Source: Paracoccus fistulariae (GTDB taxonomy: Bacteria > Pseudomonadota > Alphaproteobacteria > Rhodobacterales > Rhodobacteraceae). Taken from it: 64,000 nt of DNA. Shown in pieces: positions 1-8,442 of this stretch. The translations under genes were made by a program, and so were the position numbers. The notes beneath the pieces are model-generated. The model did not search any database and was not told where the DNA came from. It worked only from the letters and a program-made list of their open reading frames with translations. The stretch spans positions 868,001 through 932,000 of the forward strand of contig NZ_CP067136.1 of the NCBI RefSeq assembly GCF_028553785.1, read 5' to 3'. The stretch's first letter is position 1, and every line of letters starts with the position of its first letter.

Positions 1-1
1 A

Positions 2-505
2 TCGGGGCCCGCGTCCGAACTGACCTTCACGCGCCATACTGCGGCGGCCGGTCAGGTCTGGGACTGGGTCGCGCAGCAATGGCCCGATGACCGGCGCGGG
101 CTGGCCGGGCACAGCATCGGCGGCTATGCGGTGGCGCATCTGGGCGCGCGGTTGCAGCCCGATCACCTGCTGGCCGTATCGCCGCCCATGTCGGGGATGG
201 TGCTGCTTTCGGCGCGGCGCGCCATGGGACCGAATGCCGTGGCCGAGGTCGAACGCGAAGCTCCGCTTTACCGGGCCGAGATGGAAAGCGCCGATGCCAG
301 CGGCGCAATCGGCCGCGTGACCGCCCCGCTGGCGGTCGTCACCGGGGCCGATGACGGGCTGGTGCCGCTGAAAGACGCCCGCGCCTATTTCGCCGCCGCG
401 CCGAACGGACGCTTCTTTGGCAGTCTGCCGGGCCAGCATCATTGCCCGGTCGGCCCGGCCTGCCGGACGATGTTGGCAGCCGCGTTGGAGGCAATGGGCG
501 CCTAA
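2..505 (+). CDS. alpha/beta hydrolase, 5' end outside window
   Basis: This is the C-terminal 167 residues of an alpha/beta hydrolase; the frame is open to the first bases of the window, so the start lies upstream. The nucleophile elbow reads GHSIGG (about residues 37-42 of the visible part), the acid is probably in VVTGADDGLVP and the catalytic His in GQHHCP near the end. The fold is clear but the substrate is not; it resembles the serine aminopeptidase/lysophospholipase-like group. It is convergent with the glycoside hydrolase gene on the other strand and overlaps its stop by 4 bases. Function beyond hydrolase is not assignable. Confidence 0.75.
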   Translation, partial: SGPASELTFTRHTAAAGQVWDWVAQQWPDDRRGLAGHSIGGYAVAHLGARLQPDHLLAVSPPMSGMVLLSARRAMGPNAVAEVEREAPLYRAEMESADASGAIGRVTAPLAVVTGADDGLVPLKDARAYFAAAPNGRFFGSLPGQHHCPVGPACRTMLAAALEAMGA

Positions 506-1755
506 ACCTCTGTCCGCAGATAGGGCGCCGAGAATCCAAGCGCGCGCAAACCGCGCTGCACCTCGGGCCGGGCGGAAACCAACCGCCACAACAGGCCCGA
601 GCGGTGGTTTTCCAGACCGATCACGATGGGCGCCTGATCGATGGCCAGACGGCTTTCCGCCACCCAGTCCCGGCTTTCGTTGAAGGCATCGACAAAGCCC
701 GCCTCGCCCCAGATCCGCGCGCCAAGCCCGTCATGCAGGTGGCGCAGCACCGGCATGGCCTGATCCGGGACCATGGCAAAGGATCCAAGCGCCGCTGTCG
801 GGGTGATGGTGCCCGTATCCTCGGTCGGGGAATGGGCGACATAGCCCGACGGATCGTCGCTGGCCGTCAGCCCCCAGCAATCCGCGCCATAGCCCGCCCA
901 GCCGCCGGGGTTTTGCAAGCAATGGGCGCGATTGACCAGCGCATGGGCGCGGGCATATTCGCCGTAATCGGCATAGGCGTCGCGCAGCCCGCGCGGGTCG
1001 ATGCCCAGAAACGGATAATGCGACAGGAACAGCGGCCCGCCCCAATCCGGGCCCAGCGGCAGGGTGATCCCGGCGTAATCCCGCCCGTTCAGAAATGTCG
1101 GCGTCTTGACCCAGCTTTGGTGATAGCTGGCGGGCGGCAATGGATGGGTTTGCGATCCGGCGCCAAGGATAAAGACCGGCAGCGCCTCGTTCCAGCCGCG
1201 AATGGGCAGGGCATTTTCGGGCCAGGGACGGTCGGGATGGCGATGCCACATCACCGCGCCATCCTGCCGCAGATGGGCGCGCCAGTTGACGGCCTGAAAC
1301 AAGGCCTCGACCCGTTCCGCAAGCGATGGTTCGTCGCGGAAATAGGATGCCGCGCCCAGAAGGCCGGTCATCAGAAAGGCGGTTTCGACCAGATCGCCAC
1401 CATCATCGCCCGCGCTGAAAGGCAGAACCCGCCCGGTGCTGCCATTCAGGAAATGCGGAAAAACGCCGTCAAAGCTGTCCGCGCGTTCCAGAAAGCCGAC
1501 GATCCGGAACACCCGGTCCAGAATATCGCGCGCGGGCCGCCAGCCGCGCTTGGCCGCGACGATCTGCGCCAGAATGCCAAAGCCGGTGCCCCCGGTGCAG
1601 ACGGTTTCCTGCACGTCATAGCCAAAGGCGCCGCCGCTACGTTCGCGGGCCATACCGCTCTGCGGATGGCTCCAATCCAGAAAATAAAGTGCGGTGGCCT
1701 GTGCCACGCGGTCGCGCAGGGCGGCATCATCCAGCCCGGTGATCAGTCGAGCCAT
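502..1755 (-). CDS. GH144-like glycoamylase-fold glycoside hydrolase
   Basis: A 417-residue protein resembling the glycoamylase family (PF10091), which includes GH144 endo-beta-1,2-glucanases and the C-terminal part of cyclic beta-1,2-glucan synthase. Family-like segments are YFLDWSHP near the N-terminus, ETVCTGGTGFG, and HSPTEDTGTITPTAA toward the C-terminus. I chose the ATG at 1755 because GGAG lies just upstream and it overlaps the end of the GH3 gene by 13 bases; a longer frame to 1830 adds a non-conserved basic stretch. No signal peptide is visible, so the enzyme is predicted cytoplasmic, which is unusual for an endo-glucanase. It is last in an ABC-GH3-GH144 operon. Substrate assignment to beta-1,2-glucan is inference. 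Confidence 0.72.
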   Translation of the reverse strand: MARLITGLDDAALRDRVAQATALYFLDWSHPQSGMARERSGGAFGYDVQETVCTGGTGFGILAQIVAAKRGWRPARDILDRVFRIVGFLERADSFDGVFPHFLNGSTGRVLPFSAGDDGGDLVETAFLMTGLLGAASYFRDEPSLAERVEALFQAVNWRAHLRQDGAVMWHRHPDRPWPENALPIRGWNEALPVFILGAGSQTHPLPPASYHQSWVKTPTFLNGRDYAGITLPLGPDWGGPLFLSHYPFLGIDPRGLRDAYADYGEYARAHALVNRAHCLQNPGGWAGYGADCWGLTASDDPSGYVAHSPTEDTGTITPTAALGSFAMVPDQAMPVLRHLHDGLGARIWGEAGFVDAFNESRDWVAESRLAIDQAPIVIGLENHRSGLLWRLVSARPEVQRGLRALGFSAPYLRTEV

Positions 1756-3983
1756 GTCAGCTCCACGCTTTCGGTATCGCGGCTGTTCGGGCCGACATGC
1801 AGTTGCACCAGACCCGGATCGCGCAGCCATTCCGCGCGGTCCAGACCGGGCGCGATCGGATAGGCGAAATCATCCGCCGCCACCGTGAACAGCACCGTCC
1901 GGCTTTCGCCCGGCGCAAGCTCGACCTGCTGGAAATCCAGCAGCCATCTGGCCGGGCGGGTGACGCGTGCCACCGGATCGCTGGCATAAAGCTGCACCGT
2001 TTCGGTGGCGACAAAGCGGCCCGTGTTGCGCAGCTTGACCCGCAATTCGACCCGTTGATCCGCGCGTGCCGCTGTGTGGGACAGTTCTGGCGCGCGATAG
2101 GTCACGGGGCTGTAGCCAAGCCCGAAGCCAAAGGGAAAGCGCGGCGCATCGTCAGGCAGATCCAGCCAGCCGGTCAGGAATTTGGCAAAGCGCCCCGGAA
2201 AGGGTCGCCCGGTGGTGTCGTCGGCATGGGACAATGGCACCTCGCCCGGATGGGCGGGCAGCGTCACCGCCAGCCTGCCGGACGGGTTGGCGATGCCGTA
2301 AAGCAGATCGGCCACGCCCTGCGGCCCCGCCACGCCGCCATGCCAGGCATAAAGCAACGCATCGGCCTGTTCGGCAATCTGGCCAAGGGCCAGCGGGCGG
2401 CCTGCAAAAACCACCACGACCAAGGGCTTTTGCACCGCCGCAAGCGCCGCGATCAGCCGCTGTTGAGGGGCGGGAATGTCGGGCGACAGGCGGGACGAGG
2501 ATTCGCCTGCATGTTCCTTGGCCTCGCCAATGGCGGCCACGATCACATCGGCGCTTTCCGCGGTGGCCAGCGCCTCGGCCAACAATTCCGCCTCGGGTCG
2601 TGGATCCTGTGTCACCGTCACGCCATGAACATTCAGCCGCCGCAGCAGCCAATCCTCTTCGACGATATTGGCACCCCATGCCGCGCCCGGCGCCTGACCG
2701 GACACCTCGGTGATGGCCGCATCCAGCGGCACCACATCCTCGGCCCGGCCAGACACCGACCAGGTGCCCAGCATATTCGCCCGATCCGCGCCGAAAGGCC
2801 CGATCAGCGCGATCCGCCTGCCCCGGTCCAGCGGCAGCGTGCCGTCATTTTTCAGCAGGACCGCAGAGCGCGCCGCCGCCCGCCGCGCCAGATCGCGGCC
2901 CGCCTGCGTCGTGGGCGCACCGGTGCCCTGCATCCCCCGAAAGGGATCATCCAGCAGGCCAAGCCGCTGCTTCAGCGTCAGCACGCGGTGGCAGGCACGG
3001 TCGATCAGTGAGACGATCTGAGACGCGGCGATCTGCAATCCGGCCTCGGGCGCGTCCAGCCCATCGCGGGCAAGGGCAGGCAATTCGCGCAGATAATCCT
3101 CGCCCACCATATCCATATCGACGCCCGCATGCAGCGCGCGCGCCACCACGACCGCCGCCGGGCCAAGCCCATGCGCCACCAGTTCCTGCACGCCGGTGTA
3201 ATCGGCAACCACCAGCCCCTCGAACCCGGTCTGACCGCGCAGCCAGCCTTCGATCAGGGGGGCATTGGTATGCATGGGCAGCCTGTTCACCGCGTTGAAC
3301 GAGACCATGACGCTGGCCGCGCCCGCCCGAACCCCTGCGGCAAAGGGCGGCAGATAGACCGACAGCAAATCCTCATTCGCAAGGCTGACATTGTCATAAT
3401 CGCGCCCGCTTTGCGGCGCGCCATAGGCGACAAAATGTTTCAGACAGGCGGCCAGATGACCATCTTTGCCCAGCCCGTCGCCCTGAAAACCGCGCACCGC
3501 CGCCGCCGCAATGCGCGAGGCCAACAGCGGATCCTCGCCCGGGCCTTCGGCGACGCGGCCCCAGCGGGGATCGCGGCTGACATCGATCATCGGCGCATAG
3601 GTCTGATGCAGCCCCTCGGCCGAGGCCTCGGCGGCTGCATGGGCCGAGGTCTGGCGGATCAGCTCCATGTCCCAGCTGCAGGCCAGCGCGAGGTTCAGCG
3701 GAAAGACGGTGCGATGGCCATGAATCACATCCTCGGCAAAGAACAGCGGGATGCCCAGCCGCGATCCGGCCAGCGCGCGTTCCTGCATGGCGCGGGCGCT
3801 GGACAGGGATTTCGTCCCGAAGATCGCGCCCACCTGTCCCTGATCCAGCCTGTCGGCCAGTGGCGTCGGATGGCTGGCCCCGGTGATCAGGCCCTGACCC
3901 GCAGGCAGCAGGTTCAACTGGCCGATCTTTTCCGCAAGCGTCATCCGCGCCATCAGCGCCGCCACCGCATCCTGACCTGTCAT
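1743..3983 (-). CDS. GH3 family beta-glucosidase
   Basis: A 746-residue beta-glucosidase of the BglX type that removes terminal glucose from beta-linked oligosaccharides. Order of domains: GH3 N-terminal barrel (about 1-320) with KHFVAYG at 182-188 and the probable nucleophile Asp261 in VADYTG; GH3 C-terminal domain (about 370-600); and a fibronectin-III-like domain at the end. There is no signal peptide; BglX homologues are usually periplasmic, so this copy probably acts in the cytoplasm. GGAG sits ahead of the ATG. The gene starts 24 bases after the ABC transporter stop and overlaps the GH144-like gene. GH3 enzymes are known partners of GH144 for splitting sophorose, which suggests but does not prove that role. 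Confidence 0.88.
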   Translation of the reverse strand: MTGQDAVAALMARMTLAEKIGQLNLLPAGQGLITGASHPTPLADRLDQGQVGAIFGTKSLSSARAMQERALAGSRLGIPLFFAEDVIHGHRTVFPLNLALACSWDMELIRQTSAHAAAEASAEGLHQTYAPMIDVSRDPRWGRVAEGPGEDPLLASRIAAAAVRGFQGDGLGKDGHLAACLKHFVAYGAPQSGRDYDNVSLANEDLLSVYLPPFAAGVRAGAASVMVSFNAVNRLPMHTNAPLIEGWLRGQTGFEGLVVADYTGVQELVAHGLGPAAVVVARALHAGVDMDMVGEDYLRELPALARDGLDAPEAGLQIAASQIVSLIDRACHRVLTLKQRLGLLDDPFRGMQGTGAPTTQAGRDLARRAAARSAVLLKNDGTLPLDRGRRIALIGPFGADRANMLGTWSVSGRAEDVVPLDAAITEVSGQAPGAAWGANIVEEDWLLRRLNVHGVTVTQDPRPEAELLAEALATAESADVIVAAIGEAKEHAGESSSRLSPDIPAPQQRLIAALAAVQKPLVVVVFAGRPLALGQIAEQADALLYAWHGGVAGPQGVADLLYGIANPSGRLAVTLPAHPGEVPLSHADDTTGRPFPGRFAKFLTGWLDLPDDAPRFPFGFGLGYSPVTYRAPELSHTAARADQRVELRVKLRNTGRFVATETVQLYASDPVARVTRPARWLLDFQQVELAPGESRTVLFTVAADDFAYPIAPGLDRAEWLRDPGLVQLHVGPNSRDTESVELTWLD

Positions 3984-4007
3984 GCCGTCATCTCCGTCGA
4001 AAAGCCG

Positions 4008-6014
4008 TTATTCGGCAGCGTGCCGAAGGGAATCGTAATCCGGCATCTCGACCCGGTGCAAGTGGCCGACCCCGTCCTGAATATCCAGCAGCGCCGAATA
4101 AAAGGGCGCCCCATAGGGATCGGTCGGCGCGAATTCGCCATGCAGCACCGCCAGAACCGCCGTCTGCGGCAGGCAGTCCGACAGGATCAGGTGGAAATCC
4201 ACCACCGCATCCACGTCCAGCGCGGCCGTCGCCTCATCCAGCAGCAGGATATCGGGCTTCGAGATCAGGATCCGCGCCAGCACCAGCCGCTGTTTCTGCC
4301 CACCCGAAAAGACATCGCGCCAGTTCTTGCCCTGATACAGAAGATCATCCATGCAATGAATGAACGCCCCCAGATCGACCCGCGACAGGGCAGCGGCGAC
4401 AGCGATATCGGAATGCTCTTCCGGGTGATCGGGATAGGTGACCAGCGCCTTCAGCGACAGCCGGTCCGGGATGTCGGGCTCTTGCCCGGCAAAGAACATC
4501 GTCGCCCCATCCCGCAGCGCGATCCGGCCCTGACCATAGGGCCAGAGCCCCGCCACCGCCTTCAACAGGCTGCTTTTGCCACAGCCATTGCGCCCGCGCA
4601 GATAGACACGCTCTGCCGGAAAAAGGCTCAGCTTGGCAATGCTGAGGAACGCGTCGCTGTCATGGCCGCGATGATGCAGATGCAGATCGTCCAGATGCAG
4701 CAGCGGCCCGGTTTGCACCCGCGCGCGGTCGAAGCAGCTGATCCCGGTTTCGGCATAGAAATCCTGACGTGCGCGGACACGTTCGACCGCTTGGGCCACC
4801 TCGGTCAGGCGGCCCGCATTGGCCTTGAGCGTGGCAATGGCGGGCATGACATTGATGAACCAGGACACATCGCCGATCAGTTCCGCCGTCAATTCGCTGC
4901 TGGCAACGAAATCGCGAAAACTTTGCCCGCCCGCCATATAGGCAGGCAGCGCAGGCAGATAGGCCAGCAGCCGAGAGGACAGGAAGCTGTAGACCCGGTT
5001 GAAGATCATCACCCCCGCATTCAGCCAGTTCTGCTTGCCCCAGGTCTGGTCCACCGCATCGTAAAGCCGGTCATTGATCCGGCTTTGCGCGCGCTGCCCC
5101 CGGGCTGCGGCCAGATCGGCGACGCGGTTGAACATGATCCCCAATTCGCCACGCCACGCGCCGTCGCGCCGCTGACGTTCAAGGCTGAGGCGCTCGATGA
5201 TCTTGCCCAGCCGCCAGGCGACAAAGGTGATGGTCGGCACATAGACCGCGACCAGCAGCAGCGCCAGCAGCGCCGCGCCGTAATCGCCGGGGACCAGATT
5301 GATGCGATCCGCGACGCCGGGACCAAAGCGGCCCTGCAGCGCGGCATTGGCCTGCGCCCCCCACCGGTCCAGAAAGGGCACGGGCTGGCTGCGTTCCAGC
5401 AGGGCGGCGGTCACGAAATAGATCGAGGTCACCGCCCCCCACAGACCCATGGTCAGGCCGATGATACCGCCATAGAGGCCGCCCGAACATTCGTCGATCC
5501 GCTGGTCGATCGCATCGGGCATGCGCGAAGTGCCATTCACCTCGGTCCGGTCGCTCATCAGGTCAAAGGCGATCCGCTCATCCGCGAGGATCGCGGTATT
5601 ATACTGCGCGACAAGCCATCCCCGCGCGCGCCGGTGCAGCGTGGTCGAGATCAGATGCCGAAAGGCGATCCCCGCGGTCCGCGCCAGAAACAGGCCCAGA
5701 TAGACCGCCGCGGCCATCAGCACCACCTGAACCGGATCGCCCTCGCCCTCCATCGTGTGAAAATTCGCCAGCGAGGCGACGAAATCCGCGCTGGACACGG
5801 CGACCCAGACGCTGGCCTTGCTGAGCACTGTGGTGATGGCGAAGATAATGACGGTCAGCAGCCAGGCTTCACGCCAGCGTTCCGAGATCCAGTAGGCAGA
5901 CAGAAGTCCCCAAAATCCAGTTAACCGTTTCAACCGCCAAAGCCTCAGTGTCGCCGACACAAGCCCGCCCGTTCCCACAACGACAAAGGTCGCTTGCAGG
6001 CCAAAAATCGGCAC
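4008..6014 (-). CDS. SbmA/BacA-like ABC transporter, fused permease and ATPase
   Basis: A 668-residue half transporter of the ABC_membrane_2 type (YddA, Rv1819c, SbmA/BacA relatives). Membrane helices occupy about residues 35-390. The nucleotide-binding domain has Walker A GRNGCGKSS (474-482), signature FSGGQKQR (569-576) and Walker B ILLLDEA (589-595). Relatives import vitamin B12, bleomycin or peptides; Rv1819c takes up diverse hydrophilic molecules. It is first in an operon with two cytoplasmic glycoside hydrolases, hinting at carbohydrate substrate, but this is inference. The start is uncertain: GTG at 6014 has no clear Shine-Dalgarno, and homologues suggest translation may begin nearer residue 28 at a TTG. 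The upstream 173 bases are AT-rich. Confidence 0.85.
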   Translation of the reverse strand: MPIFGLQATFVVVGTGGLVSATLRLWRLKRLTGFWGLLSAYWISERWREAWLLTVIIFAITTVLSKASVWVAVSSADFVASLANFHTMEGEGDPVQVVLMAAAVYLGLFLARTAGIAFRHLISTTLHRRARGWLVAQYNTAILADERIAFDLMSDRTEVNGTSRMPDAIDQRIDECSGGLYGGIIGLTMGLWGAVTSIYFVTAALLERSQPVPFLDRWGAQANAALQGRFGPGVADRINLVPGDYGAALLALLLVAVYVPTITFVAWRLGKIIERLSLERQRRDGAWRGELGIMFNRVADLAAARGQRAQSRINDRLYDAVDQTWGKQNWLNAGVMIFNRVYSFLSSRLLAYLPALPAYMAGGQSFRDFVASSELTAELIGDVSWFINVMPAIATLKANAGRLTEVAQAVERVRARQDFYAETGISCFDRARVQTGPLLHLDDLHLHHRGHDSDAFLSIAKLSLFPAERVYLRGRNGCGKSSLLKAVAGLWPYGQGRIALRDGATMFFAGQEPDIPDRLSLKALVTYPDHPEEHSDIAVAAALSRVDLGAFIHCMDDLLYQGKNWRDVFSGGQKQRLVLARILISKPDILLLDEATAALDVDAVVDFHLILSDCLPQTAVLAVLHGEFAPTDPYGAPFYSALLDIQDGVGHLHRVEMPDYDSLRHAAE

Positions 6015-6187
6015 AGTTTCTAGTTATTTTTGACCGCCTTGCTCGATTCTGTTTCGTCGCGGTCATGCTGCTGTTACCAGCATAGCAAAGGAATATATGA
6101 GCGGTAAACCGCCTATATGGTCAGGTTTTAGCGAAAAATGGTTAAAACTTTCACCCACTCGACGGGTCGGGAATGGCAGTGATCAAC

Positions 6188-7252
6188 TTAGGCGGGAAAG
6201 ACCATGACTGTCGCCGGGTCGTAATCCAGCGTCACCCGATCCCCCAGTTTGAAGTCACAAGAGCCTGCGATATTGCAGCGCAGCTTTTGCGAGGTCTCGG
6301 GCAGCGACAGCTCGATCAGGTTTTCGCGGCCAAGCTTCTGGATCCGCGACACCTTGGCGCAGGCGGCACCGTCGGTGCTGCGCGCAGGGCGCAGATGTTC
6401 GGGCCGGATGGCGCAGGTGACGGCTGTGCCCTCCGCCAGAGGCCCGGCGGAAATCGCGCCGATCCCCGTCGCCACCCCGCCATGCGAGACCTTGCCCGGC
6501 AACAGGTTCAGATCAGAAAAGAACTGCGCGACAGCCAGATTCGCCGGGCGATGATACAGATCCAGCGGCGCGCCCTGTTGCAGCACACGGCCCTGATCCA
6601 TGATCGCGATCCGGTCGGCCATCATCATCGCCTCATCCGGGTCATGCGTGACCAGCACCACGGCGGCCCCGGCCTCGCGCAGCAGATCCAGCGCGAATTC
6701 CCGCATCTCGGACCGCAACCGCTGGTCGAGGCTGGAAAACGGCTCATCCAGCAGCATCACCTTGGGGCCCGTCGCCAGCGCCCGGGCCAACGCGATGCGC
6801 TGCTGCTCTCCGCCCGACAGTTGATGGGGATATTTCGCGCCATAGCCGCGCAGGCCCACGCGATCCAGCATCTGTTCGACATCGGCCGTCCGGCGCTGAT
6901 CCCTGGCCATGCCGAAGGCGATATTGTCGAAGACCGTCATATGCGGAAAAAGGGCCAGATCCTGAAACACCATCCCGACCGAGCGTTTTTCCGGGCGCAG
7001 ACTGCCATTACGATCCGCGACAAGCTGGCCGTCGATATGGATGCTGCCCGCGTCCAACTGTTCGATTCCCGCGATCATGCGCAGCGTCGTCGACTTGCCG
7101 CAGCCCGACGATCCCAGCAGGCAGGTCACCTGCCCCGGACAGACCGACAGCGACACATCCTGCACCGCCTGCCGACCGCCAAACTGGCGCGCGACATGGG
7201 ACACACGCAGCATCGGCACGGCTTTGCCCGCGACCTTTTGCCCTGCAAACAT
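6188..7252 (-). CDS. fbpC: ferric iron ABC transporter ATP-binding protein
   Basis: ATPase subunit of a ferric iron importer at the inner membrane. Walker A is GSSGCGKST, the signature is LSGGEQQR and Walker B is VMLLDEP, followed by a TOBE-type C-terminal domain as in FbpC/PotA-like ATPases. I start it at the ATG at 7252 (354 aa); the open frame runs on to 7390 but then overlaps the divergent fbpA start, so the extra N-terminus is probably not translated. An alternative ATG is at 7213, directly before LRVSHVARQFGG. It is divergent from fbpA-fbpB, leaving about 115 bases, which are AT-rich and probably hold both promoters and any iron-responsive operator. Specificity is taken from the neighbours. 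Confidence 0.85.
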   Translation of the reverse strand: MFAGQKVAGKAVPMLRVSHVARQFGGRQAVQDVSLSVCPGQVTCLLGSSGCGKSTTLRMIAGIEQLDAGSIHIDGQLVADRNGSLRPEKRSVGMVFQDLALFPHMTVFDNIAFGMARDQRRTADVEQMLDRVGLRGYGAKYPHQLSGGEQQRIALARALATGPKVMLLDEPFSSLDQRLRSEMREFALDLLREAGAAVVLVTHDPDEAMMMADRIAIMDQGRVLQQGAPLDLYHRPANLAVAQFFSDLNLLPGKVSHGGVATGIGAISAGPLAEGTAVTCAIRPEHLRPARSTDGAACAKVSRIQKLGRENLIELSLPETSQKLRCNIAGSCDFKLGDRVTLDYDPATVMVFPA

Positions 7253-7367
7253 CTCGAAATCAGTGTGTTCCACGCTGTCCTGTCCGGCTATTGTCGTCCA
7301 AAGATATAATTGTTTACTTATTTTATAGGAATACTGTAATGCCAGCATCACGACAAGGAGTACCGAC

Positions 7368-8387
7368 ATGAAACAGAATCTTTTGGCCACTGCCGCGGCG
7401 GCACTGATGCTGCAAGGCGTTGCAGGCGTCGCATTTGCTGACGAGTTGAACCTTTATACCACACGTGAGCCAAAACTGGTCGAACCTCTGCTGCAGGCCT
7501 TCACCGAGGGTTCCGGCATCGAGGTGAATACCATCTTCCTGAAAGACGGCATGCCCGAGCGCGTCGAGCAGGAAGGCGATGCCTCGCCCGCCGATGTGCT
7601 GATGACGGTCGATATCGGCAATCTGGTCGATCTGGTCGATCGCGGCCTGACCCAGCCGGTCGATTCCGAGGTGCTGGCCGAGGCGATCCCGGAAAACCTG
7701 CGCGACAAGGACGGCAACTGGTTTGCCCTGTCGCTGCGGGCGCGCGCGCTTTATGCCGCCAAGGATCTGGACCTGACCAGCTTCACCTATGAGGATCTGG
7801 CAAAGCCGGAATGGAAGGGCAAGGTCTGCATCCGGTCGGGTCAGCACCCCTATAACGTCGCGCTGACCGCCTCTTACATCACCCATCACGGTGCGGAAGA
7901 CACCAAGGCATGGCTTCAGGGCGTCAAGGACAACCTGGCCCGCAAGGCCGGCGGCGGCGACCGCGACGTGGCCCGCGATATTCTGGGCGGCATCTGCGAT
8001 ATCGGCATTGCCAACACCTATTACATCGGCGTGATGCGCAGCGGCGCAGGCGGACCCGAGCAGGAAGAATGGGCCGATGCGGTCAAGGTGATCCTGCCGA
8101 CCTTCGAAGGCGGCGGCACGCAGGTGAACGTCACCGGCGCGGCTGTGGCCAAGCATGCCCCGAACAAGGATAATGCCGTCAAGCTGCTGGAATATCTGGT
8201 CTCGGACGATGCCCAGAAAATCTATGCCGAGGCGAATTTCGAATATCCGGTGAAGCCCGGCATCGCGGTCGATCCGCTGGTCGGCGATTTCGGTGAACTG
8301 ACGGTCGATTCCACCGACCTGACCGCCATCGCCCGCGAGCGCAAGACCGCGAGCGAACTGGCCGAAGAAGTCGGTTTCGACAACTGA
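7368..8387 (+). CDS. fbpA: periplasmic ferric iron-binding protein
   Basis: A 339-residue periplasmic solute-binding protein that captures Fe(III) for the FbpB-FbpC transporter. The N-terminus is a classic signal peptide ending at VAFA before DELNLYTTREP. The mature part has the FbpA/FutA features: YTTREPKL at the start, SGQHPYN, and the NTYYIG motif whose tandem tyrosines coordinate iron in this family. A strong AAGGAG precedes the ATG. It is followed by a stable stem-loop and fbpB. Expression is probably iron-controlled, but I could not identify a specific operator with confidence. FutA, AfuA or IdiA are equivalent names. Confidence 0.92.
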   Translation: MKQNLLATAAAALMLQGVAGVAFADELNLYTTREPKLVEPLLQAFTEGSGIEVNTIFLKDGMPERVEQEGDASPADVLMTVDIGNLVDLVDRGLTQPVDSEVLAEAIPENLRDKDGNWFALSLRARALYAAKDLDLTSFTYEDLAKPEWKGKVCIRSGQHPYNVALTASYITHHGAEDTKAWLQGVKDNLARKAGGGDRDVARDILGGICDIGIANTYYIGVMRSGAGGPEQEEWADAVKVILPTFEGGGTQVNVTGAAVAKHAPNKDNAVKLLEYLVSDDAQKIYAEANFEYPVKPGIAVDPLVGDFGELTVDSTDLTAIARERKTASELAEEVGFDN

Positions 8388-8390
8388 TCT

Positions 8391-8427
8391 GTTACGCCCC
8401 CGCCGCATATGGCAGTGGGGGCGTGAC
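8391..8427 (+). other. stem-loop between fbpA and fbpB
   Basis: An 11-pair inverted repeat (arms 8391-8401 and 8417-8427, GTTACGCCCCC with its complement, one G-U pair) in the short gap between fbpA and fbpB. No T run follows it. Such structures often protect the 3' end of the binding-protein message or partly terminate transcription, giving more binding protein than permease. The role is inferred; the structure is directly visible. Confidence 0.6.
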
Positions 8428-8442
8428 CCTGAGGAGGTACCC

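Noticed and set aside
3129..5924. 931-codon plus-strand open frame
   Set aside because: It lies opposite the GH3 and ABC genes; His/Arg/Gln-rich nonsense typical of the reverse strand of GC-rich genes.
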